Notes under the pieces: model-generated | Database searches by the model: none | Seen by the model: only the letters and a program-made list of their open reading frames with translations | What the model was told of the DNA's origin: nothing | From: Chitinophagaceae bacterium UBA2467 | GTDB taxonomy: Bacteria > Bacteroidota > Bacteroidia > Chitinophagales > Chitinophagaceae | DNA length: 7,981 nt | Reading direction: 5' to 3' | NCBI GenBank assembly: GCA_002342205.1 | Contig: DDPN01000004.1 | Coordinates: 1-7,981, forward strand | Shown here: positions 1 to 5,670 of the stretch, piece by piece | How positions within the stretch are numbered: position 1 is the stretch's first letter | Layout of the letters: every line of letters starts with the position of its first letter | Position numbers and translations under genes: made by a program

Positions 1-50
1 TAAAAAAACTAATCCCCTATCTGGTGTTTAACATTGATAGCAGTCGTAAG

Positions 51-86
51 AAATAAAAAAGCCTGCCCCTTTGGAGGACAGGCTTT
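51..86 (-). terminator. Terminator / attenuator hairpin after rplL
   Basis: Read on the minus strand, AAAGCCTG (86-79) pairs with CAGGCTTT (65-58). The stem extends inward by four more pairs, two of them G-U, around a CCAAA loop, and is followed by TTTTTTATTT. This is a classical Rho-independent signal 17 bases past the rplL stop. In most bacteria rpoB follows rplL in the same operon, so the hairpin is more likely a partial terminator that lowers rpoBC output than a full stop; rpoB itself is not in the window. The remaining bases 1-50 hold no start codon or promoter that I can support and are probably the rpoB leader. Confidence 0.85.
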
Positions 87-103
87 GAAATGTAATTGAT
101 CAA

Positions 104-481
104 TTAAGCGATCTCTACTTCAGCACCTGCTTCTTTCAACTTAGCAGCAATTTCTTCTGCTTCAGCCTTAGAAACGTTTTCTTTTACAGTCTTAGGTGCT
201 CCGTCTACCATGTCCTTCGCTTCTTTCAGTCCAAGACCAGTAAGATCTTTCACCACTTTTACAACATTGAGCTTAGAAGCTCCACCGCTCTTCAATATTA
301 CATTGAATGCAGTTTTTTCTTCAGCAGCAGCAGCGCCACCACCTTCTCCACCACCTGCAACAACTACTGCAGCAGCAGCGGGTTCAATTCCGTACTCATT
401 TTTCAGAACATCAGCGAGTTCCTGAACTTCTTTCACGGTCAAAGCCACTAGACTTTCCGCGAGTGCTTTTACATCAGCCAT
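104..481 (-). CDS. rplL: 50S ribosomal protein L7/L12 (bL12)
   Basis: bL12 forms the flexible multi-copy stalk of the 50S subunit that recruits EF-Tu, EF-G, IF2 and release factors and stimulates their GTPase activity. The 125-residue length is normal. Three parts are visible: an N-terminal helical dimerisation and L10-binding region (about 1-32), an Ala/Gly hinge (about 33-54, including GGGEGGG at 43-49), and the compact C-terminal domain (about 57-125) with the factor-binding signature GLGLKEAKDMVDGAPK (82-97). The start ATG is preceded by an A-rich stretch and no SD, as usual in this phylum. It is the last gene of the rplKAJL unit, separated from rplJ by an unusually roomy 133-base spacer, and a terminator hairpin follows. 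Its position directly after its anchor protein L10 is the standard arrangement. Identification is secure. Confidence 0.98.
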   Translation of the reverse strand: MADVKALAESLVALTVKEVQELADVLKNEYGIEPAAAAVVVAGGGEGGGAAAAEEKTAFNVILKSGGASKLNVVKVVKDLTGLGLKEAKDMVDGAPKTVKENVSKAEAEEIAAKLKEAGAEVEIA

Positions 482-614
482 TTGATTTTAATTTTTACCG
501 TTTTCACTGCTTTGTAGCTCCAACGGCGGTTTTAAAAAAATTTGCCTTAATTCATTCCTTTCGGAAAACCCTCAGGCCTGGGCTTTATTATTCGTACTCT
601 TACGATAATCAGAT

Positions 615-1127
615 TTACTCAGCAGAAGCTGCAGCCTGCTTTTCGTGATGCTGTAATAAACCAGCCAATACACGCTTTGCAGGAGATTGCAACAATCCAA
701 TCACCTCGCCAATCAATTCGTTCTTCGTCTTGATCTTTGTTAAGGCCACCAATTGGTTATCGCCACTGTACACATCTCCATTGATGAAAGCTGCTTTTAA
801 AACAGGCTTGTCTCCATTGCTTTCTTTACGGAAAGAAGAGATGATTAGAGCTGGCTCTTTTGGATTTTCTGAAAAAAGAAGTGCAGTCACTTTGTGTAAT
901 GAATCATACATTCCTGCATATTTCTCATTATCCAAAGATTCAAGCGCTTTTTTAATCAATGTGTTTTTAGCCACTTTCATCTCTACTTGTTTATTGAAAC
1001 AAGCACGACGAAGTTTGCCAACCTGCTCTACAGTTAATGATTCAGTATCGGTTACATAGAAGTTATTGTACTGAGAGAATTTTCCCTTCAGTACTTCGAT
1101 CACTTCGTTTTTTTGCTCTTTAGTCAT
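615..1127 (-). CDS. rplJ: 50S ribosomal protein L10 (uL10)
   Basis: uL10 anchors the L7/L12 dimers to 23S rRNA at the base of the stalk, next to L11. The protein has 170 residues, a usual length. The N-terminal globular domain carries the family signature around KVAKNTLIKKAL (51-62), which belongs to the rRNA-binding face. The C-terminal tail from about 145 (SPAKRVLAGLLQHHEKQ) is the helix that binds L12 dimers, and its Ala-rich end is typical. The ATG at 1127 follows an A/T-rich stretch without SD. Only 38 bases separate it from the rplA stop. In Proteobacteria and Firmicutes a structured L10 leader controls rplJL. This gap is too short to hold one, so any L10 feedback would have to use another site. 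Identification is secure from length, motifs and neighbours. Confidence 0.97.
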   Translation of the reverse strand: MTKEQKNEVIEVLKGKFSQYNNFYVTDTESLTVEQVGKLRRACFNKQVEMKVAKNTLIKKALESLDNEKYAGMYDSLHKVTALLFSENPKEPALIISSFRKESNGDKPVLKAAFINGDVYSGDNQLVALTKIKTKNELIGEVIGLLQSPAKRVLAGLLQHHEKQAAASAE

Positions 1128-1165
1128 TTTATTGAGATTTGACTTGGTAGATTAGTTTAATAGGA

Positions 1166-1861
1166 TCAGTTGATGAAAGCTTTGGTGTCAATTGCAATAC
1201 CAGGGCTCATGGTAGATGCCATACTGATTCCTTTCAAGTAGGTTCCTTTTGAAGAAGAAGGCTTTGCTTTCATAATTGCATTCAACAACTCCTGGCTGTT
1301 TTCTGCAATCTTCTCAGGCGTAAAGCTCACACGACCAATTGATGCGTGAACAATTCCTACTTTATCAACTTTGAAAGCGATTTTACCACCTTTTACATCG
1401 TTAACAGCAGCAGCAACATCATTAGTTACTGTACCTGTTTTAGGATTGGGCATCAGGTTACGAGGACCCAACACCTTTCCGAGTTTACCAATCTTAGGCA
1501 TTACGCTGGGTGTAGCAACGATTACATCGACATCAACCCAACCGCCTTCAATTTTAGTAACATACTCATCTAATCCTACAAAATCAGCACCAGCTGCTTT
1601 TGCTTCTGCTTCTTTATCAGGTGTGCAAAGCACAAGAACCTTCTTTGTTTTACCAGTACCGTGAGGAAGAGTTACAGTTCCGCGGATTGCTTGGTCAGCT
1701 TTCTTTGGATCAACTCCTAAACGGATATGTAAATCAACAGAAGCATCAAACTTGCAAGTGGTTATTGTTTTAACCAATGCAGACGCCTCTTTTAAAGAGT
1801 ATGATTTATTGGCATCAACTTTTGTGTTGGCCACTTTTCTTTTCTTACTTACGAATGCCAT
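1166..1861 (-). CDS. rplA: 50S ribosomal protein L1 (uL1)
   Basis: uL1 forms the mobile L1 stalk at the ribosomal E site, where it helps move and release deacylated tRNA. In many bacteria it also represses its own operon by binding the rplK leader mRNA. The 231 residues match the family. The diagnostic signature is GKLGKVLGPRNLMPNPKTGT (125-144), followed by SIGRVSF (174-180) and the C-terminal TYLKGISMASTMSPG (207-221). The gene starts 23 bases after the rplK stop, with no SD. A small palindrome, TTAATTG-A-CAATTAA, spans the junction. A candidate L1 target in the rplK leader is listed separately. No anomalies are seen. Confidence 0.98.
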   Translation of the reverse strand: MAFVSKKRKVANTKVDANKSYSLKEASALVKTITTCKFDASVDLHIRLGVDPKKADQAIRGTVTLPHGTGKTKKVLVLCTPDKEAEAKAAGADFVGLDEYVTKIEGGWVDVDVIVATPSVMPKIGKLGKVLGPRNLMPNPKTGTVTNDVAAAVNDVKGGKIAFKVDKVGIVHASIGRVSFTPEKIAENSQELLNAIMKAKPSSSKGTYLKGISMASTMSPGIAIDTKAFIN

Positions 1862-1884
1862 GATTCAGTTCTTTTAATTGACAA

Positions 1885-2328
1885 TTAATTTTCCCAGGGA
1901 GCTTTTCCGTCTACATTCAAGCCCATGCTTCTTGCTGTTCCGGCAACCATTTTCATAGCGCTTTCAACAGTGAAACAATTCAAATCAGGCATTTTGTCTT
2001 CAGCAATCACCTTGATCTGATCCCAGGTTACTTTACCAACCTTTGAACGGTTGCTTTCTTTTGAACCCTTCTGAATCTTAGCTGCTTCCATTAATTGAAT
2101 GGCAGCAGGAGGTGTTTTGATGACAAAATCAAAACTCTTGTCTGAATAAACGGTGATTAATACGGGGAGAACTTTCCCTTGTTTGTCCTGCGTTCTAGCG
2201 TTGAACTGTTTGCAGAACTCCATAATGTTGATCCCTTTGGAACCTAATGCAGGTCCAATTGGAGGTGCGGGGTTGGCCTGGCCACCCTTGCACTGTAGCT
2301 TTACAAAGCCGGATACTTCCTTTGCCAT
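1885..2328 (-). CDS. rplK: 50S ribosomal protein L11 (uL11)
   Basis: uL11 binds the GTPase-associated region of 23S rRNA together with L10. It contributes to factor-dependent GTP hydrolysis, to the thiopeptide (thiostrepton) site and to RelA activation. The 147 residues are close to the usual 141-142. The N-terminal domain (about 1-70) contains the proline-rich switch PAPPIGPALG (20-29). The RNA-binding C-terminal domain (about 75-140) carries the signature GTARSMG (130-136). The protein ends in PWEN, slightly longer than in Escherichia coli. It is the first gene of its operon: a promoter with perfect Bacteroidota elements lies about 80 bases upstream, and the nusG terminator separates it from the preceding unit. 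The ATG at 2328 has no SD. Confidence 0.98.
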   Translation of the reverse strand: MAKEVSGFVKLQCKGGQANPAPPIGPALGSKGINIMEFCKQFNARTQDKQGKVLPVLITVYSDKSFDFVIKTPPAAIQLMEAAKIQKGSKESNRSKVGKVTWDQIKVIAEDKMPDLNCFTVESAMKMVAGTARSMGLNVDGKAPWEN

Positions 2329-2352
2329 GTCTTACAATTTATTGGTTCAAGC

Positions 2353-2369
2353 GTATCATCTAGTGATAC
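2353..2369 (-). promoter_or_regulatory. Stem-loop in the rplK leader, possible L1 target
   Basis: In the leader between the rplK promoter and start codon, minus-strand GTATCA pairs perfectly with TGATAC around a CTAGA loop. It is flanked 5' by GGGA, and the 3' side contains GATGATAC. Ribosomal protein L1 represses L11-L1 mRNAs in several bacterial groups by binding a leader helix that mimics its 23S site. A GGGA strand opposite a GAUGA strand resembles that kind of target as I recall it. The hairpin is seen directly; the L1 assignment is inference only. Confidence 0.35.
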
Positions 2370-2405
2370 TCCCAAAATCCTCGAAAAAAGAACTAATTGG
2401 GGCGG

Positions 2406-2435
2406 CAAAGTTAGGGAGCCACCCTTGATTTTCAA
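2406..2435 (-). promoter_or_regulatory. Promoter of the rplK-rplA-rplJ-rplL operon
   Basis: On the minus strand TTG (2435-2433) is followed by a 19-base spacer and TAACTTTG (2413-2406). This matches the Bacteroidota primary sigma consensus TTG-N17-23-TAnnTTTG at every fixed base. Transcription should begin about four bases past the -7 box, near 2402, giving a leader of roughly 75 bases. It lies between the nusG terminator and rplK, where a new transcription unit must begin. The sequence around the -7 box is shared with two other promoters in the window. Confidence 0.82.
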
Positions 2436-2484
2436 TGATTTCTTTCCCTTTTTTTACTCCCTCCTACTTCGCTGATTATCAGGA

Positions 2485-2512
2485 TATAAAAAAGCCCCCA
2501 GTAAGGGGGCTT
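2485..2512 (-). terminator. Rho-independent terminator after nusG
   Basis: On the minus strand AAGCCCCC (2512-2505) and GGGGGCTT (2499-2492) form a perfect 8-bp stem with a five-base loop (TTACT), followed by TTTTTTAT. It begins 16 bases past the nusG stop. It closes the tRNA-tuf-secE-nusG unit and separates it from the independently promoted rplK operon. Confidence 0.93.
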
Positions 2513-2528
2513 CTAAATTCTTGAAGTT

Positions 2529-3113
2529 TTAGCTAAGTTTTTCCACCTGCATATAACTTAACTCCACAGGGGTAGAACGACCAAATATCTTTACGGTAAC
2601 TTTTAGCTTCTTCTTTTCATCGTTCACTTCTTCGATAATACCATTAAAGTCATTGAAAGGACCTTCAATGATCTTGATGGTTTCACCGACAATGTAAGGC
2701 TCCATCATACTGATGCCTCCAACCTCACTCATTTCATCCATCTTACCTAGCATCTTATTCACTTCTGCTTTACGAAGTGCGATTGGATTATCCTTTCCAA
2801 GAAAATGAATAACGTTAGTAGTATTCTTGATTACATCTCTCAAATCATCACTGAGTTTTCCATCAAGAATTTCAATCATCACATAACCTGGATAGTAATT
2901 TCTTTCGCGCATCACTTTCTTTCCAGAGGCAACCTTATAAACTTTTTCAACAGGCAAAAAAACCTGTTTCACTTGCTCGCTCCAGCCACCGCGACTAATT
3001 TCTTTATCCAAATATTCCTTAACCTTTTTTTCCTTTCCGCTGATCACTCGTAGCACGTACCACTTGGTATCTGCCTGAGGAGTCACCGTATTGGTTGTTG
3101 TAACTGCTTCCAT
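2529..3113 (-). CDS. nusG: Transcription termination/antitermination factor NusG
   Basis: NusG binds the clamp of RNA polymerase, suppresses or tunes pausing, and links polymerase to Rho or to ribosomal protein S10. The 194-residue protein has an NGN domain from about residue 17 (KWYVLRVISGKEKKV) to 125, with the typical YPGYV (74-78). A C-terminal KOW domain follows from about 141 (VGETIKIIEGPFNDFNGII), ending in VEKLS. The first 15 residues (Thr-rich) are a short extension before the conserved core. I keep this start because the ATG overlaps the secE stop as TAATG, the arrangement expected for translational coupling; there is no SD. A terminator follows. The sequence is ordinary NusG and does not show features of specialised polysaccharide-locus paralogues such as UpxY. 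Confidence 0.97.
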   Translation of the reverse strand: MEAVTTTNTVTPQADTKWYVLRVISGKEKKVKEYLDKEISRGGWSEQVKQVFLPVEKVYKVASGKKVMRERNYYPGYVMIEILDGKLSDDLRDVIKNTTNVIHFLGKDNPIALRKAEVNKMLGKMDEMSEVGGISMMEPYIVGETIKIIEGPFNDFNGIIEEVNDEKKKLKVTVKIFGRSTPVELSYMQVEKLS

Positions 3114-3307
3114 TAGAAAAGTTGTTTGTAAATGAAACGTAATCCGTTACCCGTTGCAAAATCCATTAGCAACACGATAAAAGTTATAACCAATGTGGCA
3201 GCAAGCACAATCATAGTTGACTGCTGTAATTGCAACCAAGTTGGCCAGGTCACTTTTTCAGTTAGCTCCCTGAAACTTTCCTTTACATAAGAGGTGATCT
3301 TGTTCAT
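3113..3307 (-). CDS. secE: Preprotein translocase subunit SecE
   Basis: SecE clamps the two halves of SecY in the SecYEG channel of the inner membrane. The 64-residue protein is the short, single-span form. It has an amphipathic N-terminal helix (1-18), the conserved VTWPTWLQLQQST segment (19-31) that lies along the membrane surface, one hydrophobic span of about residues 32-49, and a short C-terminal tail. It sits between tRNA-Trp and nusG, its usual place in this phylum, and its stop codon overlaps the nusG start by one base. Its ATG is only 13 bases past the tRNA-Trp 3' end and has no SD, so tRNA maturation would leave a very short leader on the mRNA. Confidence 0.96.
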   Translation of the reverse strand: MNKITSYVKESFRELTEKVTWPTWLQLQQSTMIVLAATLVITFIVLLMDFATGNGLRFIYKQLF

Positions 3308-3320
3308 ATGATCCGTTTTG

Positions 3321-3391
3321 CACGGGCAGAGAGATTCGAACTCCCATCAACGGTTTTGGAGACCGCTATTCTGCCATTGAACTATGCCCGT
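3321..3391 (-). tRNA. tRNA-Trp (anticodon CCA)
   Basis: The 71-base gene folds into a full cloverleaf. The acceptor stem is ACGGGCA/TGCCCGT with discriminator G, the base expected for tryptophan tRNA in bacteria. The D stem is GTTC/GAAT, the anticodon stem GCGGT/ACCGT with loop CTCCAAA, and the T arm GGGAG-TTCGAAT-CTCTC. The CCA tail is not encoded. It lies between tuf and secE and is embedded in the same minus-strand unit, preceded by a long stem-loop. Confidence 0.97.
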
Positions 3392-3397
3392 AAGAAT

Positions 3398-3445
3398 CAA
3401 AAGTCACCGGCTGTTCGGAAAAACCCTGACAACCAATGACTTTTG
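3398..3445 (-). promoter_or_regulatory. Long stem-loop between tuf and tRNA-Trp
   Basis: On the minus strand the 17 bases 3445-3429 pair without interruption with 3414-3398, around a 14-base loop (3428-3415). Three of the pairs are G-U on this strand and would be A-C mismatches on the other, so the structure makes sense only as minus-strand RNA. It begins 19 bases after the tuf stop and ends six bases before tRNA-Trp. The bases after it (ATTCTT) are a poor U tract. It could be a weak terminator that reduces transcription into secE-nusG, or a processing or stabilising hairpin for the tuf 3' end. A TATATTTG box at 3459-3452 just upstream matches the -7 consensus but has no visible -33 partner. 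Confidence 0.7.
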
Positions 3446-3464
3446 AATATACAAATATAAGCGA

Positions 3465-4652
3465 TTACTTCAGGATCTCGGTCACTTGTCCTGCACCTAC
3501 AGTGCGGCCACCCTCACGGATAGCGAACTTAAGACCTTTCTCCATCGCAATTGGCTGAATCAACTTAACAGTAAGCGTAGTGTTATCACCAGGCATTACC
3601 ATTTCAGTTCCAGCTGGTAACTCTACTTCACCAGTAACGTCAGTGGTACGGAAGTAGAATTGAGGACGGTATTTTTGGAAGAATGGAGTGTGACGTCCAC
3701 CTTCTTCTTTGCTCAATACGTAAACCTCAGCTTTGAACTCAGTGTGTGGAGTGATAGAACCAGGCTTCACGATAACCATACCGCGACGGATCTGTGTTTT
3801 CTCAATACCACGGAGCAATAAACCGGCGTTGTCTCCAGCTTCTCCTTCGTCAAGAAGTTTACGGAACATCTCAACTCCAGTAACTGTAGAAGTCAGAGGA
3901 TCTGGAATCAAACCTACGATCTCAACAGACTCACCAACCTTGATACGACCACGCTCAATACGACCAGTAGCAACTGTACCACGACCAGTGATTGAGAATA
4001 CGTCCTCAACAGACATTAGGAATGGCTGATCAACTGGACGAGGAGGAAGAGGAATATAGCTATCAACAGCAGCCATCAGTTCATCTACTTGCTTAACAGC
4101 AGCAGCATCACCTTCAAGCGCCTTGATTGCAGAACCCTTGATGATTGGTGTGTTAGCACCATCAAAACCGTAGAAAGTCAGAAGATCACGGATTTCCATT
4201 TCAACTAGATCCAATAATTCAGGATCATCAACAAGGTCAACCTTGTTCATGAACACAACGATCTTAGGTACACCTACCTGACGAGCCAAAAGGATGTGCT
4301 CTTTTGTTTGAGGCATTGGACCATCAGTAGCAGCTACTACAAGAATAGCACCGTCCATCTGAGCAGCACCAGTGATCATATTTTTTACATAGTCAGCGTG
4401 ACCAGGACAGTCAACGTGAGCATAGTGACGGTTGTCCGTTTGATACTCTACGTGAGCTGTGTTGATGGTGATACCACGCTCTTTTTCTTCAGGAGCAGCA
4501 TCGATCTCATCATACTTCTTGGCCTGGGCCATACCTTTTGCAGCCAAAATAGTAGTAATGGCAGCAGTCAGGGTAGTTTTACCATGGTCGATGTGTCCAA
4601 TGGTACCTACGTTAACGTGGGGTTTGTCCCGCTTAAAGGTCTCTTTTGACAT
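3465..4652 (-). CDS. tuf: Elongation factor Tu
   Basis: EF-Tu is the GTPase that delivers aminoacyl-tRNA to the ribosomal A site. The 395 residues match the family. The G domain (about 1-200) shows the P-loop GHIDHGKT (19-26), switch I with RGITIN (59-64), DCPGH (81-85, with the catalytic His85) and NKVD (136-139). Domain 2 follows from about 210 (PFLMSVEDVFSITGRGTVATG) and domain 3 from about 302, ending GAGQVTEILK. Codon choice looks strongly restricted, as expected for a very highly expressed gene. The start follows an A-rich stretch without SD (ACCGATAAAAATG). It lies 62 bases downstream of four tRNA genes whose order equals the thrU-tyrU-glyT-thrT-tufB cluster of Escherichia coli, and is most likely expressed from their promoter. 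Confidence 0.99.
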   Translation of the reverse strand: MSKETFKRDKPHVNVGTIGHIDHGKTTLTAAITTILAAKGMAQAKKYDEIDAAPEEKERGITINTAHVEYQTDNRHYAHVDCPGHADYVKNMITGAAQMDGAILVVAATDGPMPQTKEHILLARQVGVPKIVVFMNKVDLVDDPELLDLVEMEIRDLLTFYGFDGANTPIIKGSAIKALEGDAAAVKQVDELMAAVDSYIPLPPRPVDQPFLMSVEDVFSITGRGTVATGRIERGRIKVGESVEIVGLIPDPLTSTVTGVEMFRKLLDEGEAGDNAGLLLRGIEKTQIRRGMVIVKPGSITPHTEFKAEVYVLSKEEGGRHTPFFQKYRPQFYFRTTDVTGEVELPAGTEMVMPGDNTTLTVKLIQPIAMEKGLKFAIREGGRTVGAGQVTEILK

Positions 4653-4714
4653 TTTTATCGGTTTTTAGGTTGTGTTTTACAATTTATAATTACTACGTTC
4701 TTTCAAATTCTTTG

Positions 4715-4786
<72 letters not shown>

Positions 4787-4822
4787 TGGTATAGCCTTAG
4801 AGCCAACTTCCGACGGTCCAAT

Positions 4823-4898
4823 TGGAGCGGGAGACCGGGCTCGAACCGGCCACCTGAAGCTTGGAAGGCTACCGCTCTACCAAATGAGCTACTCCCGC
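4823..4898 (-). tRNA. tRNA-Gly (anticodon UCC)
   Basis: The acceptor is GCGGGAG/CTCCCGC with discriminator T, the D stem GCTC/GAGC, the anticodon loop CTTCCAA (anticodon TCC), and the T arm GCCGG-TTCGAGC-CCGGT. The anticodon stem GTAGC/GCTTC has a U-U mismatch at its second pair. It is the only tRNA here whose next three bases are CCA (4825-4823), which I include; the mature body without the tail is 4826-4898. It reads GGA and GGG codons. Confidence 0.96.
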
Positions 4899-4992
4899 TA
4901 GTGATGATCCTGTGAATGGACCGCCGTGTATTTCAATTCTACATCAATTCTATCTCGGCAAATTCATTGTTCTTGTAACAACGAATCATTTG

Positions 4993-5075
4993 TGGGCAAG
5001 GATGGATTCGAACCACCGAACTCCGAAGAGGACAGATTTACAGTCTGTTGCCGTTGGCCACTTGGCTACTTGCCC
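4993..5075 (-). tRNA. tRNA-Tyr (anticodon GUA)
   Basis: This 83-base tRNA has the long variable arm typical of bacterial tyrosine tRNA (CCTCTTCGGAG). The acceptor is GGGCAAG/CTTGCCC with discriminator A, the anticodon stem CAGAC/... reads through the loop TGTAAA with anticodon GTA, and the T arm is GGTGG-TTCGAAT-CCATC. CCA is not encoded. Only six bases separate it from the upstream tRNA-Thr. Confidence 0.96.
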
Positions 5076-5081
5076 GCCCTG

Positions 5082-5154
5082 AGCCACCTGCCAGAATCGA
5101 ACTGGCGACCTACTGATTACAAATCAGTTGCTCTACCAGCTGAGCTAAGGTGGC
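5082..5154 (-). tRNA. tRNA-Thr (anticodon UGU)
   Basis: The 73-base cloverleaf has acceptor GCCACCT/AGGTGGC with discriminator T (as in the second threonine tRNA), D stem GCTC/GAGC, anticodon stem CTGAT/ATCAG with loop TTGTA giving anticodon TGT, and T arm GCCAG-TTCGATT-CTGGC. CCA is not encoded. It is the first gene of the tRNA-tuf unit, about 100 bases past the predicted transcription start. That leader holds a 7-bp hairpin GCCAATT/AATTGGC (5187-5166). Confidence 0.97.
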
Positions 5155-5257
5155 TTATGGTTGCAGCCAATTGCTGGATTAATTGGCAAACCGAACCTAA
5201 CTGGGTCTTTCACAGTCGATCCGGGCAATAAAGAACTACCCCAAATTTTTGGGAAGG

Positions 5258-5286
5258 CAAAGGTAAGGGAATTTGGAAATTGGAAA
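5258..5286 (-). promoter_or_regulatory. Promoter of the tRNA-tuf-secE-nusG unit
   Basis: TACCTTTG (5265-5258, minus strand) fits the Bacteroidota -7 element TAnnTTTG exactly. A TTTC (5286-5283) lies 17 bases upstream and is an imperfect -33 element inside the U tract of the hpf terminator. Transcription should begin near 5254, ahead of tRNA-Thr(UGU). Bases 5253-5240, right at the predicted RNA 5' end, can form a small CCCAAA/TTTGGG-type hairpin. The surrounding 15 bases are almost identical to the rpsU promoter. Confidence 0.75.
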
Positions 5287-5315
5287 AATTTTAAGACTAT
5301 TTTTTAGCCTTAAAA
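5284..5315 (-). terminator. AT-rich Rho-independent terminator after hpf
   Basis: On the minus strand TTTTAAGGCTA (5315-5305) pairs with TAGTCTTAAAA (5299-5289): 11 pairs, one G-U, with an AAAAA loop, followed by TTTTT. The G-U pair would be an A-C mismatch on the other strand, so it is oriented with hpf. It ends immediately upstream of the tRNA-tuf promoter. Confidence 0.8.
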
Positions 5316-5352
5316 TCCAATAAAAACCAGCACTTCAGCAAATGTGAAAGCG

Positions 5353-5652
5353 TTAGGACATCATTCTGTCTTTTTTTCGCTTCATTTTTGTCACCAATGA
5401 AGCGAACGCTTCTTCAAAGGAAAGCTCAAAACTCTTGCTGGTTGTTTTGACAAAATAATCATAGCGGGGAACATGAACACGTATTTCCACCACTTTGTCT
5501 TTGATGTGATGTGCAGGATTATCCAGTTTAAGAAAGACCGAGATGTCTGTTATTCTTTTTTCAAACGAAGGAAGCTTGTCTACTTTTTTTCTGACAAGGT
5601 CAATAAGCCTTGTATCGGCATCAAAATGCACGGATTGGATTTTGATATTCAT
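5353..5652 (-). CDS. hpf: Ribosome hibernation-promoting factor, short HPF/YfiA family
   Basis: HPF-family proteins bind in the 30S decoding channel, where tRNA and mRNA would sit, and store ribosomes in an inactive state during starvation. The 99-residue length is that of the short form, without the C-terminal dimerisation domain of long HPF. The sequence fits the beta-alpha-beta-beta-beta-alpha fold: MNIKIQSVHF as first strand, the helix TRLIDLVRKKVDKL (14-27), strands around ITDISVFLKL (34-43) and VVEIRVHVP (54-62), and the second helix from about 76-95 (ELSFEEAFASLVTKMKRKKD). The Lys/Arg-rich C-terminus would contact 16S rRNA. There is no SD before the ATG. It follows xerC by 90 bases that include an 11-bp inverted repeat. 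I cannot tell HPF from YfiA/RaiA by sequence alone. Confidence 0.9.
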   Translation of the reverse strand: MNIKIQSVHFDADTRLIDLVRKKVDKLPSFEKRITDISVFLKLDNPAHHIKDKVVEIRVHVPRYDYFVKTTSKSFELSFEEAFASLVTKMKRKKDRMMS

Positions 5653-5670
5653 GGCTATAGGATTTAAACG

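Noticed and set aside
1874..1888. Palindrome TTAATTG-A-CAATTAA at the rplK-rplA junction
   Set aside because: Short, AT-only apart from the centre, overlaps the rplK stop, and has a one-base loop. Probably chance.
4296..4668. Plus-strand open frames inside tuf, rplA and rplL
   Set aside because: They lie antisense to clear conserved genes and result from the biased codon use of highly expressed genes.
4653..4714. Separate promoter between tRNA-Thr(GGU) and tuf
   Set aside because: Only degenerate boxes (TAAATTGT) are present; tuf is better explained by the upstream tRNA promoter.
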